From: an uncultured Bacteroidales bacterium
GTDB lineage: Bacteria; Bacteroidota; Bacteroidia; Bacteroidales; Paludibacteraceae
Assembly (NCBI GenBank): GCA_900318245.1
Contig: ONJT01000016.1
Span: 1-48,475, forward strand
Direction: 5' to 3'
DNA: 48,475 bases
Shown here: piece after piece, positions 1-9,742 of the stretch
Numbering within the stretch: the stretch's first letter is position 1
How the letters are laid out: the number at the start of each line of letters is the position of its first letter
Program-made: the position numbers and the translations under genes
The notes under the pieces: model-generated
Seen by the model: the letters and a program-made list of their open reading frames with translations, nothing else
The model's database searches: none
Told to the model about the DNA's origin: nothing

Positions 1-243
1 TACATCCGTGGTTTGGGTTCCGTAACTCGCTCTACGGTACCGCAGGCGAAAGAGCTCGCAGCACGTTCGCGCTTCGCATCGGTAGCAGCTGCTGTCAAAG
101 CGCGCAGCAAGGACCTGATGCAGCAGGCGACCGACATCACCAACTTCCTCGCACAGAAGGACACCGCCGGTGGCAAAAAGACCATGAAGGCGTACCTCTG
201 GAAGGTTTGCGGCGATGCGTACGACGCAGCTCTCAACGGCTAA
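1..243 (+). CDS. Hypothetical protein, C-terminal fragment
   Basis: The frame is open from the first base of the window to a TAA at 241-243, so the 5' end lies outside and the first visible TTG is not a trusted start. About 80 residues are seen. They are rich in Ala and Lys, mostly helical in character, with no signal peptide, membrane segment or catalytic motif. The end reads KAYLWKVCGDAYDAALNG. I do not recognise the family. Codon use looks like the neighbouring core genes, so it is probably a real gene rather than a chance frame. It is followed by a GC-rich structured segment and a rho-independent terminator, which suggests it ends a transcription unit. Confidence 0.55.
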   Translation, partial: YIRGLGSVTRSTVPQAKELAARSRFASVAAAVKARSKDLMQQATDITNFLAQKDTAGGKKTMKAYLWKVCGDAYDAALNG

Positions 244-249
244 CGAAAT

Positions 250-368
250 GGGGGCCCCCAACGGGCGCTAACGTAGTGCACCCGGTGGGGAAAGCGGAGC
301 TGCCCCGAGTACTTACTGCTAAAACAGAGTTTTAGTACATGTACGAGGGGTTAGCCCGCGCGGCAATG
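250..368 (+). ncRNA. Candidate structured RNA of unknown family, or structured 3' UTR
   Basis: This noncoding segment has extensive self-complementarity. One long hairpin pairs CCCC 303-306 with GGGG 347-350, has a symmetric GA/GA internal loop (307-308, 345-346), then GTAC 309-312 with GTAC 341-344, TAC 314-316 with GTA 335-337, a TGC bulge (317-319), and TAAAAC 320-325 with GTTTTA 329-334 closing an AGA loop. A second hairpin pairs 256-268 with 278-290 imperfectly. A competing long-range helix can form between CGGGC 262-266 / TAA 269-271 and TTA 351-353 / GCCCG 354-358. The terminator at 369 follows directly. I see no promoter of its own, so it may be the 3' UTR of the preceding gene. It matches no RNA family I can name. 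Confidence 0.45.
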
Positions 369-402
369 GAGTCTCTCTAATTCATGAGAGGCTCTTTTTT
401 TT
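369..402 (+). terminator. Rho-independent terminator
   Basis: A 9-bp stem (GAGTCTCTC 369-377 with GAGAGGCTC 386-394, one G-T pair) encloses an 8-nt loop and is followed by eight T residues (395-402). It ends the unit containing the first gene and the structured segment, and insulates rho. Confidence 0.85.
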
Positions 403-440
403 GCAAAAGATATAAAAATTTCAGAAAAGTGATATACACT

Positions 441-473
441 CTTGTGTATGTCATTTTTTTGTTGTACCTTTGC
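441..473 (+). promoter_or_regulatory. rho promoter, Bacteroidota type
   Basis: TACCTTTG at 465-472 matches the TAnnTTTG -7 consensus, with a TTG at 442-444 at roughly -33. A short inverted repeat (ATACAC 434-439 / GTGTAT 444-449) overlaps the -33 element. The 33-nt block is almost identical to one at 42646-42678. The predicted leader to the rho ATG at 537 is about 55-60 nt. Confidence 0.75.
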
Positions 474-536
474 AGCCGATTTTTGTTGGAGTTCTTTCTG
501 ACAGAAGCTTTACCAGTACATACATTAATTGAATTT

Positions 537-2326
<1,790 letters not shown>

Positions 2327-2327
<1 letters not shown>

Positions 2328-2770
2328 TGAAGGTACTGATACTAAACGGACCGAATTTGAATCGTCTGGGACTGAGAAAGCCAGAGATATACGGCTCGAA
2401 GACGATGGCACAGATTTTGCTGGAGATCCAGCGAGCTCTGCCGGAGGTGCGTTTGGAGTACCGGCAGTCCAATCATGAGGGAGACCTGATTGATTGGATT
2501 CAGGAGGCGAATGGTGGATTGATGAATGATGAGAATGGTGTAAAAGGTATCGTCCTCAATGCCGGGGGGTATAGTCATACGAGTGTGGCGCTACGGGATG
2601 CGGTAGAAGAGAGCGAGGTGCCGGTAGTGGAAGTGCACATAAGCGACATCAAAGCGCGTGAGCCGTTTAGGCAGGTGAGTCTGCTGACGGACGTATGCGC
2701 GCATAGTATAATAGGAAAAGGAACAGGTGGATATGTAGAGGCGGTAGAATGGATTTTAGGTATTAGTTAA
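2327..2770 (+). CDS. aroQ: Type II 3-dehydroquinate dehydratase
   Basis: It dehydrates 3-dehydroquinate to 3-dehydroshikimate in the cytosol, the third step of the shikimate pathway. The 147 residues match the small dodecameric type II family. The start MKVLILNGPNLNRLGLR carries the catalytic Arg loop, KPEIYG gives the catalytic Tyr, NAGGYSHTS holds the substrate-binding Asn and catalytic His region, and EVHISDIKAREPFR is the characteristic late motif. The start codon overlaps the rho stop, so translation is probably coupled. The shikimate dehydrogenase gene aroE lies elsewhere in the window (21940), so the pathway genes are dispersed. Confidence 0.95.
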
Positions 2771-2778
2771 AGGTAAAT

Positions 2779-5349
2779 ATGAAAAGATTATTTGGATTAA
2801 TCAGCCTCTTTGCACTGGCGCTCAGTGCGTTTGCGGCACAAGTGACCGGTAAAGTGATAGACGCCGGCACAAAGCAAGCGATTGATTTCGCCAACGTGAG
2901 TGTACTCAAAGGCACCGACCCTGCCCCGGTCAAAGGAACAGTGACGGACGAGAAAGGAGAGTTCGCGCTGGACTTAGCCGACGGCACGTACACGCTCGTG
3001 GTGTCGTTTATGGGCTACAGCGAGCAGAAACGCGAAGTGACGGTAGCCGGCAAACCGGTACAGGTGCGCTTTGCGCTGCGCGAGGACAGCAAGATGCTGC
3101 AGGACGTCGAGGTCGTCGGACAAGGTAGTTCGATGCGCTTCGAGCTCGATAAGAAAGTGTTCACCGTGGATCAGAACATCGCATCGGCGGGTGCATCGGT
3201 AGCGGACGTGCTGGAGAACATCCCGTCGGTGGAAGTGGATCAGGAAGGAAATGTCAGTCTGCGTAACAGCGAGGACGTGGAGATCTGGATCAACGGTAAG
3301 CCGGCCGGACTGAACAGCGACAACCGCGGTCAGGTGCTCCAACAGATGCCTGCCGGAACGATTGAGAAGATAGAAGTCATCACCAATCCTTCCGCCAAAT
3401 ACAGTCCGGAAGGTACGTCGGGTATCATCAACCTGGTGATGAAACGCGACCGCGCGGCGGGTTTCTACGGCTCCGTACGCGCCGGTATCGACTATTCCTT
3501 GGCAGCGCCATGGAACGTGCCGCCCGGCGCCAACGTAGGTTTTAACATCAACTTCAACGCCGGTCCGGTAGACGGCTATTTCAACGTCGGATACCGCTAC
3601 CACATCAGCAACGGCGGTAGTTATACGAACCGCTATAACCTGAACGGCGAAGGCAGCGCGCAGTTGGACTCGAGTCTGATCATGAGTCACCTGAATCAGG
3701 AAGGTCATCAGACGCACCGCGGCGGCGGTATCTTCGCCCGCGGAGGACTGAATTTCCGCGTAGCGGAAGGCCACATGATCGGAGTGTCGGGATTCGGTAT
3801 GGTGAGTGATCCGAAGGTATTCAAGATGAGCAACACCACGAACCGCACGTACCTGCTGATGAACGCTACCGGCGACACGCTGCGCCAGTATAACCGCAAC
3901 CAGTTGGCGACCGGTAGTCACCCGGGCGGAAATGCGACGCTCGACTACACATTCGAGATGGACGAGCATAAACTCTACGTGAGCGGCACGTACAACCATT
4001 TCGGATTTAACATGCTGACCAACTACCAGCAGGAAGAAAAAGACAAAAATCCGCTTTACCAGAACCAGAACAGTGAGAGCCTGGAACAAGGTATCGAGGT
4101 GAAGGCAGAGTACGAATGGAAACCGACGCCGCAGAGTCGTCTGGAGGCCGGATATAACTACACGCGTAACTGGGGCACCAGTTTTGCTGACGCTTATAAC
4201 ACCAGACCTGACGGGTCCTATACGGACGCCGATGAGTTGTTCCCGTACTACACGACCTTTAACGGCCTGAACCAGAACCATGCGTTCTACGTGACGTACG
4301 GAAACCGGTTCTGGGATAAGCTGTCGATCCAGGTAGGTCTGCGCGGCGAATACTATACACGCCATCTTGAATCGACCTACAAGGACGATGCGGGCAACAT
4401 ACACGACGCGTACGAGAACTATCCGGGCAAGAAAGACACGGCGTATTTCCAGGTTTATCCGAGTGCGTATATCAGTTATGACTTCGGACACGGCCATGAG
4501 TTACAGTTGAACTACACGCGCCGCGTACGTCGTCCGTGGGGACACCAGATCAACCCGCGTATGGACTTCAGCGACTCGACGAACATCAGTTACGGTAACG
4601 TCGACCTGTTGCCGGCTTTCTCGAATAACTTAGAGCTCAACTACCTCAAGAACTGGGAGCGCCACACGCTGAGCGCCGGTGTATTCTGGAAATACAACGA
4701 GCGGGCTATCCAGAACTACAAATACATGGATCCGGCGGACCCGCAGATCATGAAGAATACCTACTTCAACATCGGTTCGCGCATGGACTTAGGTGTGGAG
4801 TTGGTAGCCAAGAACCGCCTGTTCGGCGAGTTGCTGCAGTTGACGACCAGCGTCAATTTCTATTGGAACAACATCGCATCGGTGCATGACAGCATCCTGC
4901 ACCAAGGTATCACGATACCTGTCGACCTGCCGGAACAGAATATTTTCGCAGCGTCGGTGCGCGTGAATGCACAATTCCTTTTCACGAAGAATTTCAGCGG
5001 TCAGTTGACGGGTATGTACCGCTCGCCGCGCGTAGTAGCACAAGGAGCGACGACTCATAGTTACTCCATCGACGTGGGTCTGCGCTACACGCTGCTCAAC
5101 AAGCAGTTGGCGCTCGCGCTTAACGTCCGCGACCTGTTAGACAGCCGCGCACGTAGTAATACTACGTGGGGTGACGGCTTCTGGCAGTTCAGCGAGAACA
5201 GATGGCACAGCCGCTCCGTCAGCTTCACCATCACCTATAACTTCGGCAACCAGCGCGGACGTCGTCCGAACAGACCGGACGGAGACCTCGGCGGCGCCGG
5301 TGATGATTTCGACGATAGTGGTAATACCAATACGGATAGTAGCTTCTAA
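2779..5349 (+). CDS. TonB-dependent-receptor-like outer membrane beta-barrel protein
   Basis: A probable outer membrane protein of 856 residues. A signal peptide (MKRLFGLISLFALALSAFAA) is followed by a carboxypeptidase-regulatory-like domain (about 21-105, VTGKVIDAGTKQAIDFANVS), a plug-like domain (about 115-215, ENIPSVEVDQEGNVSLRNSE and IEKIEVITNPSAKYSPEGTSG) and a long barrel of alternating aromatic strands to the C-terminus. The layout matches the outer_membrane_beta-barrel group of TonB-dependent-receptor-like proteins rather than SusC, which has a longer plug and is normally paired with SusD; no SusD is nearby. The substrate is unknown. The C-terminus is an Asp/Gly/Asn-rich tail instead of a terminal aromatic strand. 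It lies 8 bp after aroQ. Confidence 0.85.
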   Translation: MKRLFGLISLFALALSAFAAQVTGKVIDAGTKQAIDFANVSVLKGTDPAPVKGTVTDEKGEFALDLADGTYTLVVSFMGYSEQKREVTVAGKPVQVRFALREDSKMLQDVEVVGQGSSMRFELDKKVFTVDQNIASAGASVADVLENIPSVEVDQEGNVSLRNSEDVEIWINGKPAGLNSDNRGQVLQQMPAGTIEKIEVITNPSAKYSPEGTSGIINLVMKRDRAAGFYGSVRAGIDYSLAAPWNVPPGANVGFNINFNAGPVDGYFNVGYRYHISNGGSYTNRYNLNGEGSAQLDSSLIMSHLNQEGHQTHRGGGIFARGGLNFRVAEGHMIGVSGFGMVSDPKVFKMSNTTNRTYLLMNATGDTLRQYNRNQLATGSHPGGNATLDYTFEMDEHKLYVSGTYNHFGFNMLTNYQQEEKDKNPLYQNQNSESLEQGIEVKAEYEWKPTPQSRLEAGYNYTRNWGTSFADAYNTRPDGSYTDADELFPYYTTFNGLNQNHAFYVTYGNRFWDKLSIQVGLRGEYYTRHLESTYKDDAGNIHDAYENYPGKKDTAYFQVYPSAYISYDFGHGHELQLNYTRRVRRPWGHQINPRMDFSDSTNISYGNVDLLPAFSNNLELNYLKNWERHTLSAGVFWKYNERAIQNYKYMDPADPQIMKNTYFNIGSRMDLGVELVAKNRLFGELLQLTTSVNFYWNNIASVHDSILHQGITIPVDLPEQNIFAASVRVNAQFLFTKNFSGQLTGMYRSPRVVAQGATTHSYSIDVGLRYTLLNKQLALALNVRDLLDSRARSNTTWGDGFWQFSENRWHSRSVSFTITYNFGNQRGRRPNRPDGDLGGAGDDFDDSGNTNTDSSF

Positions 5350-5350
5350 A

Positions 5351-5378
5351 GTGTAAAGTATAAGGTGTAAAGTGTATA
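5351..5378 (+). repeat. Heptanucleotide tandem array, 4 units (GTGTAAA type)
   Basis: The units GTGTAAA, GTATAAG, GTGTAAA and GTGTATA begin one base after the TAA stop of the upstream barrel gene (5347-5349). The GTG that opens porT at 5372 is the first triplet of unit 4. Confidence 0.85.
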
Positions 5379-6124
5379 AAATTCGGAACATAGCATTTTT
5401 ATGCCTGCTGGCGGTGGTGCTACCGGTGAAGGCGCAACGGGCGCAGAACAGGCCTTACGTGGATGACAAACTGATTCACTTCGGTTTTCAGTTGGGCGTC
5501 AACTTCGCGACCTTCCAGGTGACGGACAGCGAGGTGCCGGTGGAGTTCACCGACGCCCTGACGGGGCAGCACATGGTGGACACGGTGCACTCGCGCGTGA
5601 GCACCCTGCTACCCGGTTTTCACGTGGGTTTTGTGAGCGACTTGCGTCTGTGTAAGTACCTCAACCTGCGTTTCTGTCCGGGTATGCTGTTTACGAGTCG
5701 TACGCTCACGTACAAGTCCGCTAAGGGCGATCCCGTGAAGGGCGCGGTGGGCACCAGTACGACCGTAGATGTGCTGGCTATCCCGATCTCCCTACCCCTT
5801 TATCTTAAATGGTCGGCGGAGCGCGAAGGCAACTACCGGCCATACGTGATTGCCGGCGGTGGTGTCAGTTTTAATGTGGGCCGCGACCACGAGAAACCCG
5901 TGCTGCTGACGACCACAGACTATTTCTGCGAAGTGGGCTTTGGTGTGGACCTGTATTTCTCTTGGTTTAAGTTCTGTCCGGAGATCACCTACCGCATCGG
6001 TTTTGCGAACCAACTCTGTCCGACGGACGGACGAAATGAGTTGCCGCGGGAGAACATGTTCTATACGGATGCTATCTCGCGCCTGACGAGTCATTGCGTG
6101 TGTCTGACCTTTAATTTTGAATAA
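5372..6124 (+). CDS. porT: PorT-like outer membrane protein of type IX secretion
   Basis: The 250-residue protein has a signal peptide ending near VKAQRAQ and a small barrel. Recognisable PorT features are DDKLIHFGFQLGVNFATF after the signal, the central LNLRFCPGMLFTSRTL, and a glycine-rich strand pattern through IAGGGVSFNVG to the last strand CVCLTFNFE. PorT is required for type IX secretion and is located in the outer membrane. The start is taken as GTG 5372, since no in-frame ATG precedes the signal core; that GTG is part of a heptamer array. A similar array follows the gene. The family call is by motif memory; another DUF of the outer membrane beta-barrel group is the alternative. Confidence 0.72.
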   Translation: MYKIRNIAFLCLLAVVLPVKAQRAQNRPYVDDKLIHFGFQLGVNFATFQVTDSEVPVEFTDALTGQHMVDTVHSRVSTLLPGFHVGFVSDLRLCKYLNLRFCPGMLFTSRTLTYKSAKGDPVKGAVGTSTTVDVLAIPISLPLYLKWSAEREGNYRPYVIAGGGVSFNVGRDHEKPVLLTTTDYFCEVGFGVDLYFSWFKFCPEITYRIGFANQLCPTDGRNELPRENMFYTDAISRLTSHCVCLTFNFE

Positions 6125-6125
6125 G

Positions 6126-6174
6126 GTGTAAGGTGTACGGTGTAAAGTGTAAAGTGTAAGGTGTACGGTGTAAG
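6126..6174 (+). repeat. Heptanucleotide tandem array, 7 units (GTGTAAG type)
   Basis: Seven consecutive 7-mers read GTGTAAG, GTGTACG, GTGTAAA, GTGTAAA, GTGTAAG, GTGTACG, GTGTAAG. The array begins one base after the porT stop (6122-6124). The likely start codon of the next gene (GTG 6161) is the first triplet of unit 6. Confidence 0.92.
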
Positions 6175-7612
6175 AAACATAATATTTGTGTTGGCGGCAG
6201 TCCTTTGTCTTTTTGCGGGCTGCAGCGAGTACCGCACGAGTGACGACCCGACGCTTCGTCTGGCGTTCTCATGCGACACGCTGAGTTTCGACACCGTCTT
6301 CACAGCTCAAGGCAGCGCGACGGCGCAGATGAAGGTCTATAACCGCAACGCATCGGCGCTGCTCATCGACCGCGTGTGGCTCAAGGACGGAAAAGCCTAT
6401 CGCGTGAACATCGACGGCGAACCCGATGCCGACAAGTGGCGCGACATCCAGATCAACGGACACGACAGCCTGTACCTCTTCATCCGCGTGGAGATTGATC
6501 CTTTGGATCAAGATAACCCGGTATTAGTCACCGATCAGCTCTGTTTTCATCTTAAGAACGGCCATACGCAAGAAGTTGAACTCGAGGCCTACGGCCAGGA
6601 CGTGAAGCGTATCGGACACAAAGGCTGCGGTCGAACGGACACGACGAGTCTGGTCTTCACGGCCGAGCGTCCGTATCTGGTCTTCGACACCCTTATTATT
6701 CGCGAGAACATGCTTTTGGAGGCCGGCACAACGGTCTACATGCACAACGGCGCGTGTATCTACGTAGGCGGCGATGTGACGGCAGCAGGAACGGTGTCCC
6801 ACCCGATCGTCTTTCGCGGCGACCGCTTAGACCGCCTCTTCGACAGCGTGCCGTATGCTTTCGCCGGCGGCAGTTGGAACGGCATCTATCTGCAAGGAAC
6901 GCCCGCGCAGAAATATGAGTTGCAATACGTGGATATCCTCTCCGGCAACATCGGTCTGTACAGCTATAACGACGGCAAAGGTGCGACGCTGCCGCAACTG
7001 ACGATGAACGGATGCCGCATCCATAACCACTCGATGTACGGTCTGGTACTCGTCAACACCGACGCGACGGTGACCAATAGCGAGATCAGCAACTGCGCCT
7101 CCTACTGCGTGTACTGCGCCGGCGGCACACAGAAATTCATCCACACGACGGTGGCGTCCTATTTCGGGTTCACCAACATCCGTATTCAGTCCGTAGCCAA
7201 AGACGATGTGGCGGCGGTGTTCATCGACAACCTCGACAAGACCGCGCACACCACGACCTCGTTCTATAACAGCATCATCACCGGCTATCTAAGCAATCAG
7301 TTAGTCGTCGCGACGCCGTTCGACCAGTATTATCCGGGCGAGTTTATCGGCAACTACCTCAAGACCGACACGCTCGACATCCCGAACGCGCGGGATAACA
7401 CGTATTGGCAGAAGACGGACACCGCGGAGCTGTTTGTGAACGATTTCTATAAGTATAAGGAGTATATCTATTATAACTTCCATTTAGACAGCATCAGTCC
7501 GGCTATCGGCATCGCCGACAGTCTGCTCGCAGTGCCCTATCCTTTGGATAGAGACGGCGTCTCACGCGCAGGACTTAAGCCAGACGCAGGATGCTATCAA
7601 CATCTTCCTTAA
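6161..7612 (+). CDS. Secreted lipoprotein with predicted parallel beta-helix
   Basis: The protein has 483 residues. The signal peptide ends in a lipobox (LCLFAGC), so it should be a lipoprotein. Residues about 30-150 look like a beta-sandwich region (SFDTVFTAQGSATAQMKVYNRN). From about 175 the sequence has right-handed beta-helix character: VYMHNGACIYVGGDVTAAGT, then short strand-turn repeats such as IHNHSMYGLVLVNTDATVTN. The end (LDRDGVSRAGLKPDAGCYQ) resembles the terminal motif of beta-helix/choice-of-anchor proteins. No catalytic site is visible, so the function is unknown. GTG 6161, inside the heptamer array, gives a normal 20-residue lipoprotein signal; a GTG ten codons later would leave an unusually short one. 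The 3' end overlaps convergent ribF by 38 bp. Confidence 0.75.
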   Translation: MYGVRNIIFVLAAVLCLFAGCSEYRTSDDPTLRLAFSCDTLSFDTVFTAQGSATAQMKVYNRNASALLIDRVWLKDGKAYRVNIDGEPDADKWRDIQINGHDSLYLFIRVEIDPLDQDNPVLVTDQLCFHLKNGHTQEVELEAYGQDVKRIGHKGCGRTDTTSLVFTAERPYLVFDTLIIRENMLLEAGTTVYMHNGACIYVGGDVTAAGTVSHPIVFRGDRLDRLFDSVPYAFAGGSWNGIYLQGTPAQKYELQYVDILSGNIGLYSYNDGKGATLPQLTMNGCRIHNHSMYGLVLVNTDATVTNSEISNCASYCVYCAGGTQKFIHTTVASYFGFTNIRIQSVAKDDVAAVFIDNLDKTAHTTTSFYNSIITGYLSNQLVVATPFDQYYPGEFIGNYLKTDTLDIPNARDNTYWQKTDTAELFVNDFYKYKEYIYYNFHLDSISPAIGIADSLLAVPYPLDRDGVSRAGLKPDAGCYQHLP

Positions 7613-8426
7613 TCTGCGCCTGCAGTTCTTCTAAGGTCTCGAAATGTCGCTCTTCGCGCAAGAAACGCACGAAGCGGATTTTGAGTATCTGATCGTATAG
7701 GTCGCCCTTGAACGAAGGCACATAGACCTCGATCAGTTGATTGGTGTCTATATTGACGAACGACGGTGTGTTGTCGCGCATGGGCGTATCGACGTAGGCG
7801 AGGTATACGCCGGTCTTAGGGATGATCTTATGCGGGTCGAGCGGGGCGATGTTGGCGGTCGGAAAACCGATGGTGCGGCCGAGCGCTTTGCCATGCACGA
7901 CGCGGCCACGTAAGGTATACGGGCGGCCCAATAACTCGTTCGCCATGACGATGTTGCCGTTCTCGAGCGCCAGGCGGATCTCCGTGGACGACACATGCCA
8001 TTCGTTCTCCACGTACTCGTTGAGCGTGAGCACTTCGACGCCGCACTGCTCGCCTACTCTGCGGTAGTCCTGCGGGTGCTTGAGTCGGTCGGAGCCGAAA
8101 CGGTGGTCGTAGCCCATAAGGAGGACGGAGACGCCGTACTCGTCGCGCAAGCGCGTCATAAACTCCTGCGCTGTAAGAGGCTGGATATCCGCAAAAGGCA
8201 GCATCAGCACTTCGCCGTATTGGGATAAGTGCTTCTCGCGCTCCTCGCGGGAGGTGAGCAACTGCGGGATATAGTCAGCATCGAGCACCGCCCGCGGATG
8301 GGTATCAAAGGTGACGATAAGCGGTGCCAGCCCGCGTTCCTGAGCCAGCGCACGCAAGTGGGTAAACAAGAACTGATGGCCCTTGTGCACCCCGTCAAAA
8401 AAACCTATGGTGGCTATTCGTCTCAC
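7575..8426 (-). CDS. ribF: Bifunctional riboflavin kinase / FAD synthetase
   Basis: It phosphorylates riboflavin to FMN and adenylylates FMN to FAD. The N-terminal nucleotidyltransferase has GFFDGVHKGHQ (HxGH-type motif), MGYDHRFGSDR and STEIRLALENGN. The C-terminal flavokinase domain has GRVVHGKALGRTIGFPTANI and KTGVYLAYV. At 283 residues it is slightly short for the family because it starts almost directly on the nucleotide-binding motif (MRRIATIGFFDG). The ATG overlaps the stop of the upstream - strand gene by 4 bp, so the two are translationally coupled. Confidence 0.94.
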   Translation of the reverse strand: MRRIATIGFFDGVHKGHQFLFTHLRALAQERGLAPLIVTFDTHPRAVLDADYIPQLLTSREEREKHLSQYGEVLMLPFADIQPLTAQEFMTRLRDEYGVSVLLMGYDHRFGSDRLKHPQDYRRVGEQCGVEVLTLNEYVENEWHVSSTEIRLALENGNIVMANELLGRPYTLRGRVVHGKALGRTIGFPTANIAPLDPHKIIPKTGVYLAYVDTPMRDNTPSFVNIDTNQLIEVYVPSFKGDLYDQILKIRFVRFLREERHFETLEELQAQIKEDVDSILRLA

Positions 8427-8776
8427 TCTTCGGTGTAATAGCCTTTGGCTATTCCGTATTGGAGTTCGGCATCCTGGATGAGTTGGATCTGGACGCTGCT
8501 GAGCGCACGCTGGTGCTTCTTGGCTGCTTCGAGCACGAAGTTCAGTTGCTCCGTCTCGTCCACTTCGCCGTCGAGGTACTCTACCTCACCCGTCTCGGGA
8601 TCTTCGCGCAACAGGCCCTGCGTCTCGAGGTAGTTATCCATTTCGTCGAGCACAAAGAGGATGTCGTCAGCGCTCAGCGCTCCGCGATCCTCAGCGGGAA
8701 TAGCATTGTAGATATACTCTACCAACTCGCGTTCTTCGGCGTCCATCAAGGACAATTCTAAAGTGTTGTTCTCCAT
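8423..8776 (-). CDS. Conserved acidic hypothetical protein
   Basis: A 117-residue, very acidic cytoplasmic protein with no signal peptide, membrane segment or catalytic motif. It begins MENNTLELSLMDAEERELVEYI and has helical character, with acidic stretches around DILFVLDEMDNYLE and DGEVDETEQLNFVLEAAKK. I take it to be a small conserved Bacteroidales protein of unknown function. It is the first gene of a two-gene unit with ribF (ATGA overlap) and has its own Bacteroidota-type promoter. Confidence 0.75.
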   Translation of the reverse strand: MENNTLELSLMDAEERELVEYIYNAIPAEDRGALSADDILFVLDEMDNYLETQGLLREDPETGEVEYLDGEVDETEQLNFVLEAAKKHQRALSSVQIQLIQDAELQYGIAKGYYTEE

Positions 8777-8805
8777 AATTCGTCGTTTTTTTCAAAATCT
8801 GGTGC

Positions 8806-8813
8806 AAAAGTAC
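8806..8813 (-). promoter_or_regulatory. Promoter -7 box for the small gene-ribF unit
   Basis: On the - strand TACTTTTG matches TAnnTTTG, about 30 bp upstream of the ATG at 8776. It is divergent from the cdsA promoter about 40 bp away. Confidence 0.65.
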
Positions 8814-8844
8814 TACTTTTTTTGCATATATCAAAATAATTTTG

Positions 8845-8852
8845 TAATTTTG
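8845..8852 (+). promoter_or_regulatory. Promoter -7 box for cdsA
   Basis: TAATTTTG matches TAnnTTTG and lies 20 bp before the cdsA ATG, implying a very short leader, as is common in Bacteroidota. Confidence 0.65.
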
Positions 8853-8872
8853 CGGCGCAAAATTGTTGAAAT

Positions 8873-9742
8873 ATGAGTGAATTTTGGAAGCGAACCCTTA
8901 GCGGGGCGGTATTTGTGGGCTGCATCGTCGGCAGTATTCTTTGGAGCGAGTGGGCTTTTGCGGGCCTGCTGTTGCTGATTTGTCTGCTGGCGGTGGATGA
9001 GTTTCATCGCTTGCAACAATCCCACACGGTACTTCGCGTATGTGCTGCCCTGGCGACGTTCGTGCTATGGGGCACGTTTGTCGGCATCGCATACAACCCC
9101 TTAGGCGGTGAGTTCTACCGCGCGTTCGGTATATCCGGCATTATGATCTATCTGCCGATCATCGTGATCGGGCTCTTGGACGAGGTGTGGAACCTCTCCG
9201 GCAAACCCATGCAGAACTGGGGAAACATGCTTATCTCGCAGTTGATGATCGCCCTTCCGCTCTGCTCGATGTGCCTTCTGATGAGTTTGAGTAAATGGCT
9301 ATTACTCGCGCTGTTTATCCTTATCTGGGTGAACGACACGGGCGCGTATTGCGTAGGCAGTCTGACGGCGAAACGCCCGAACGGAAATCATAAGATGGCG
9401 CCGCATATCAGTCCCAAGAAAAGTTGGGAAGGTTTGTTCGGAGGTATCGGTTTTGCCTTCCTCGCCTCGGTCATTCTCTTCGCCTGTGGATGGTTTGATG
9501 AAATATCTGCGAACGGGCTAGGGTTGGTCGTGGCGTTCGGCTTCGCATTTATCGCAAGCGTATTCGGAACGCTCGGCGACCTGATGGAGAGTTTGTTTAA
9601 ACGGTCAATAGGCGTGAAGGATTCCGGTCGTTTTCTGCCCGGACACGGAGGTGTATTGGACCGCTTTGACAGTATGTTATTGGCTGCTCCGCTTATTACT
9701 TCGTATTGCTGGCTATGCTACTTCATTGTGCCGCTCTTCTAA
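8873..9742 (+). CDS. cdsA: Phosphatidate cytidylyltransferase (CDP-diacylglycerol synthase)
   Basis: This integral membrane enzyme forms CDP-diacylglycerol from phosphatidate and CTP for phospholipid synthesis. The 289 residues contain about seven or eight hydrophobic segments. The diagnostic motifs are SPKKSWEGLFGGIGFA and the C-terminal signature KDSGRFLPGHGGVLDRFDSM, with LGDLMESLFKR just before it. It is the first gene of a three-gene envelope unit; the next gene starts 28 bp inside its 3' end. Confidence 0.94.
   Translation: MSEFWKRTLSGAVFVGCIVGSILWSEWAFAGLLLLICLLAVDEFHRLQQSHTVLRVCAALATFVLWGTFVGIAYNPLGGEFYRAFGISGIMIYLPIIVIGLLDEVWNLSGKPMQNWGNMLISQLMIALPLCSMCLLMSLSKWLLLALFILIWVNDTGAYCVGSLTAKRPNGNHKMAPHISPKKSWEGLFGGIGFAFLASVILFACGWFDEISANGLGLVVAFGFAFIASVFGTLGDLMESLFKRSIGVKDSGRFLPGHGGVLDRFDSMLLAAPLITSYCWLCYFIVPLF

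Noticed and set aside
2974-4497. Long antisense frame opposite the TonB-dependent-receptor-like gene
   Set aside because: It is a shadow of a clear gene on the other strand, with no promoter, no ribosome site and no family features.
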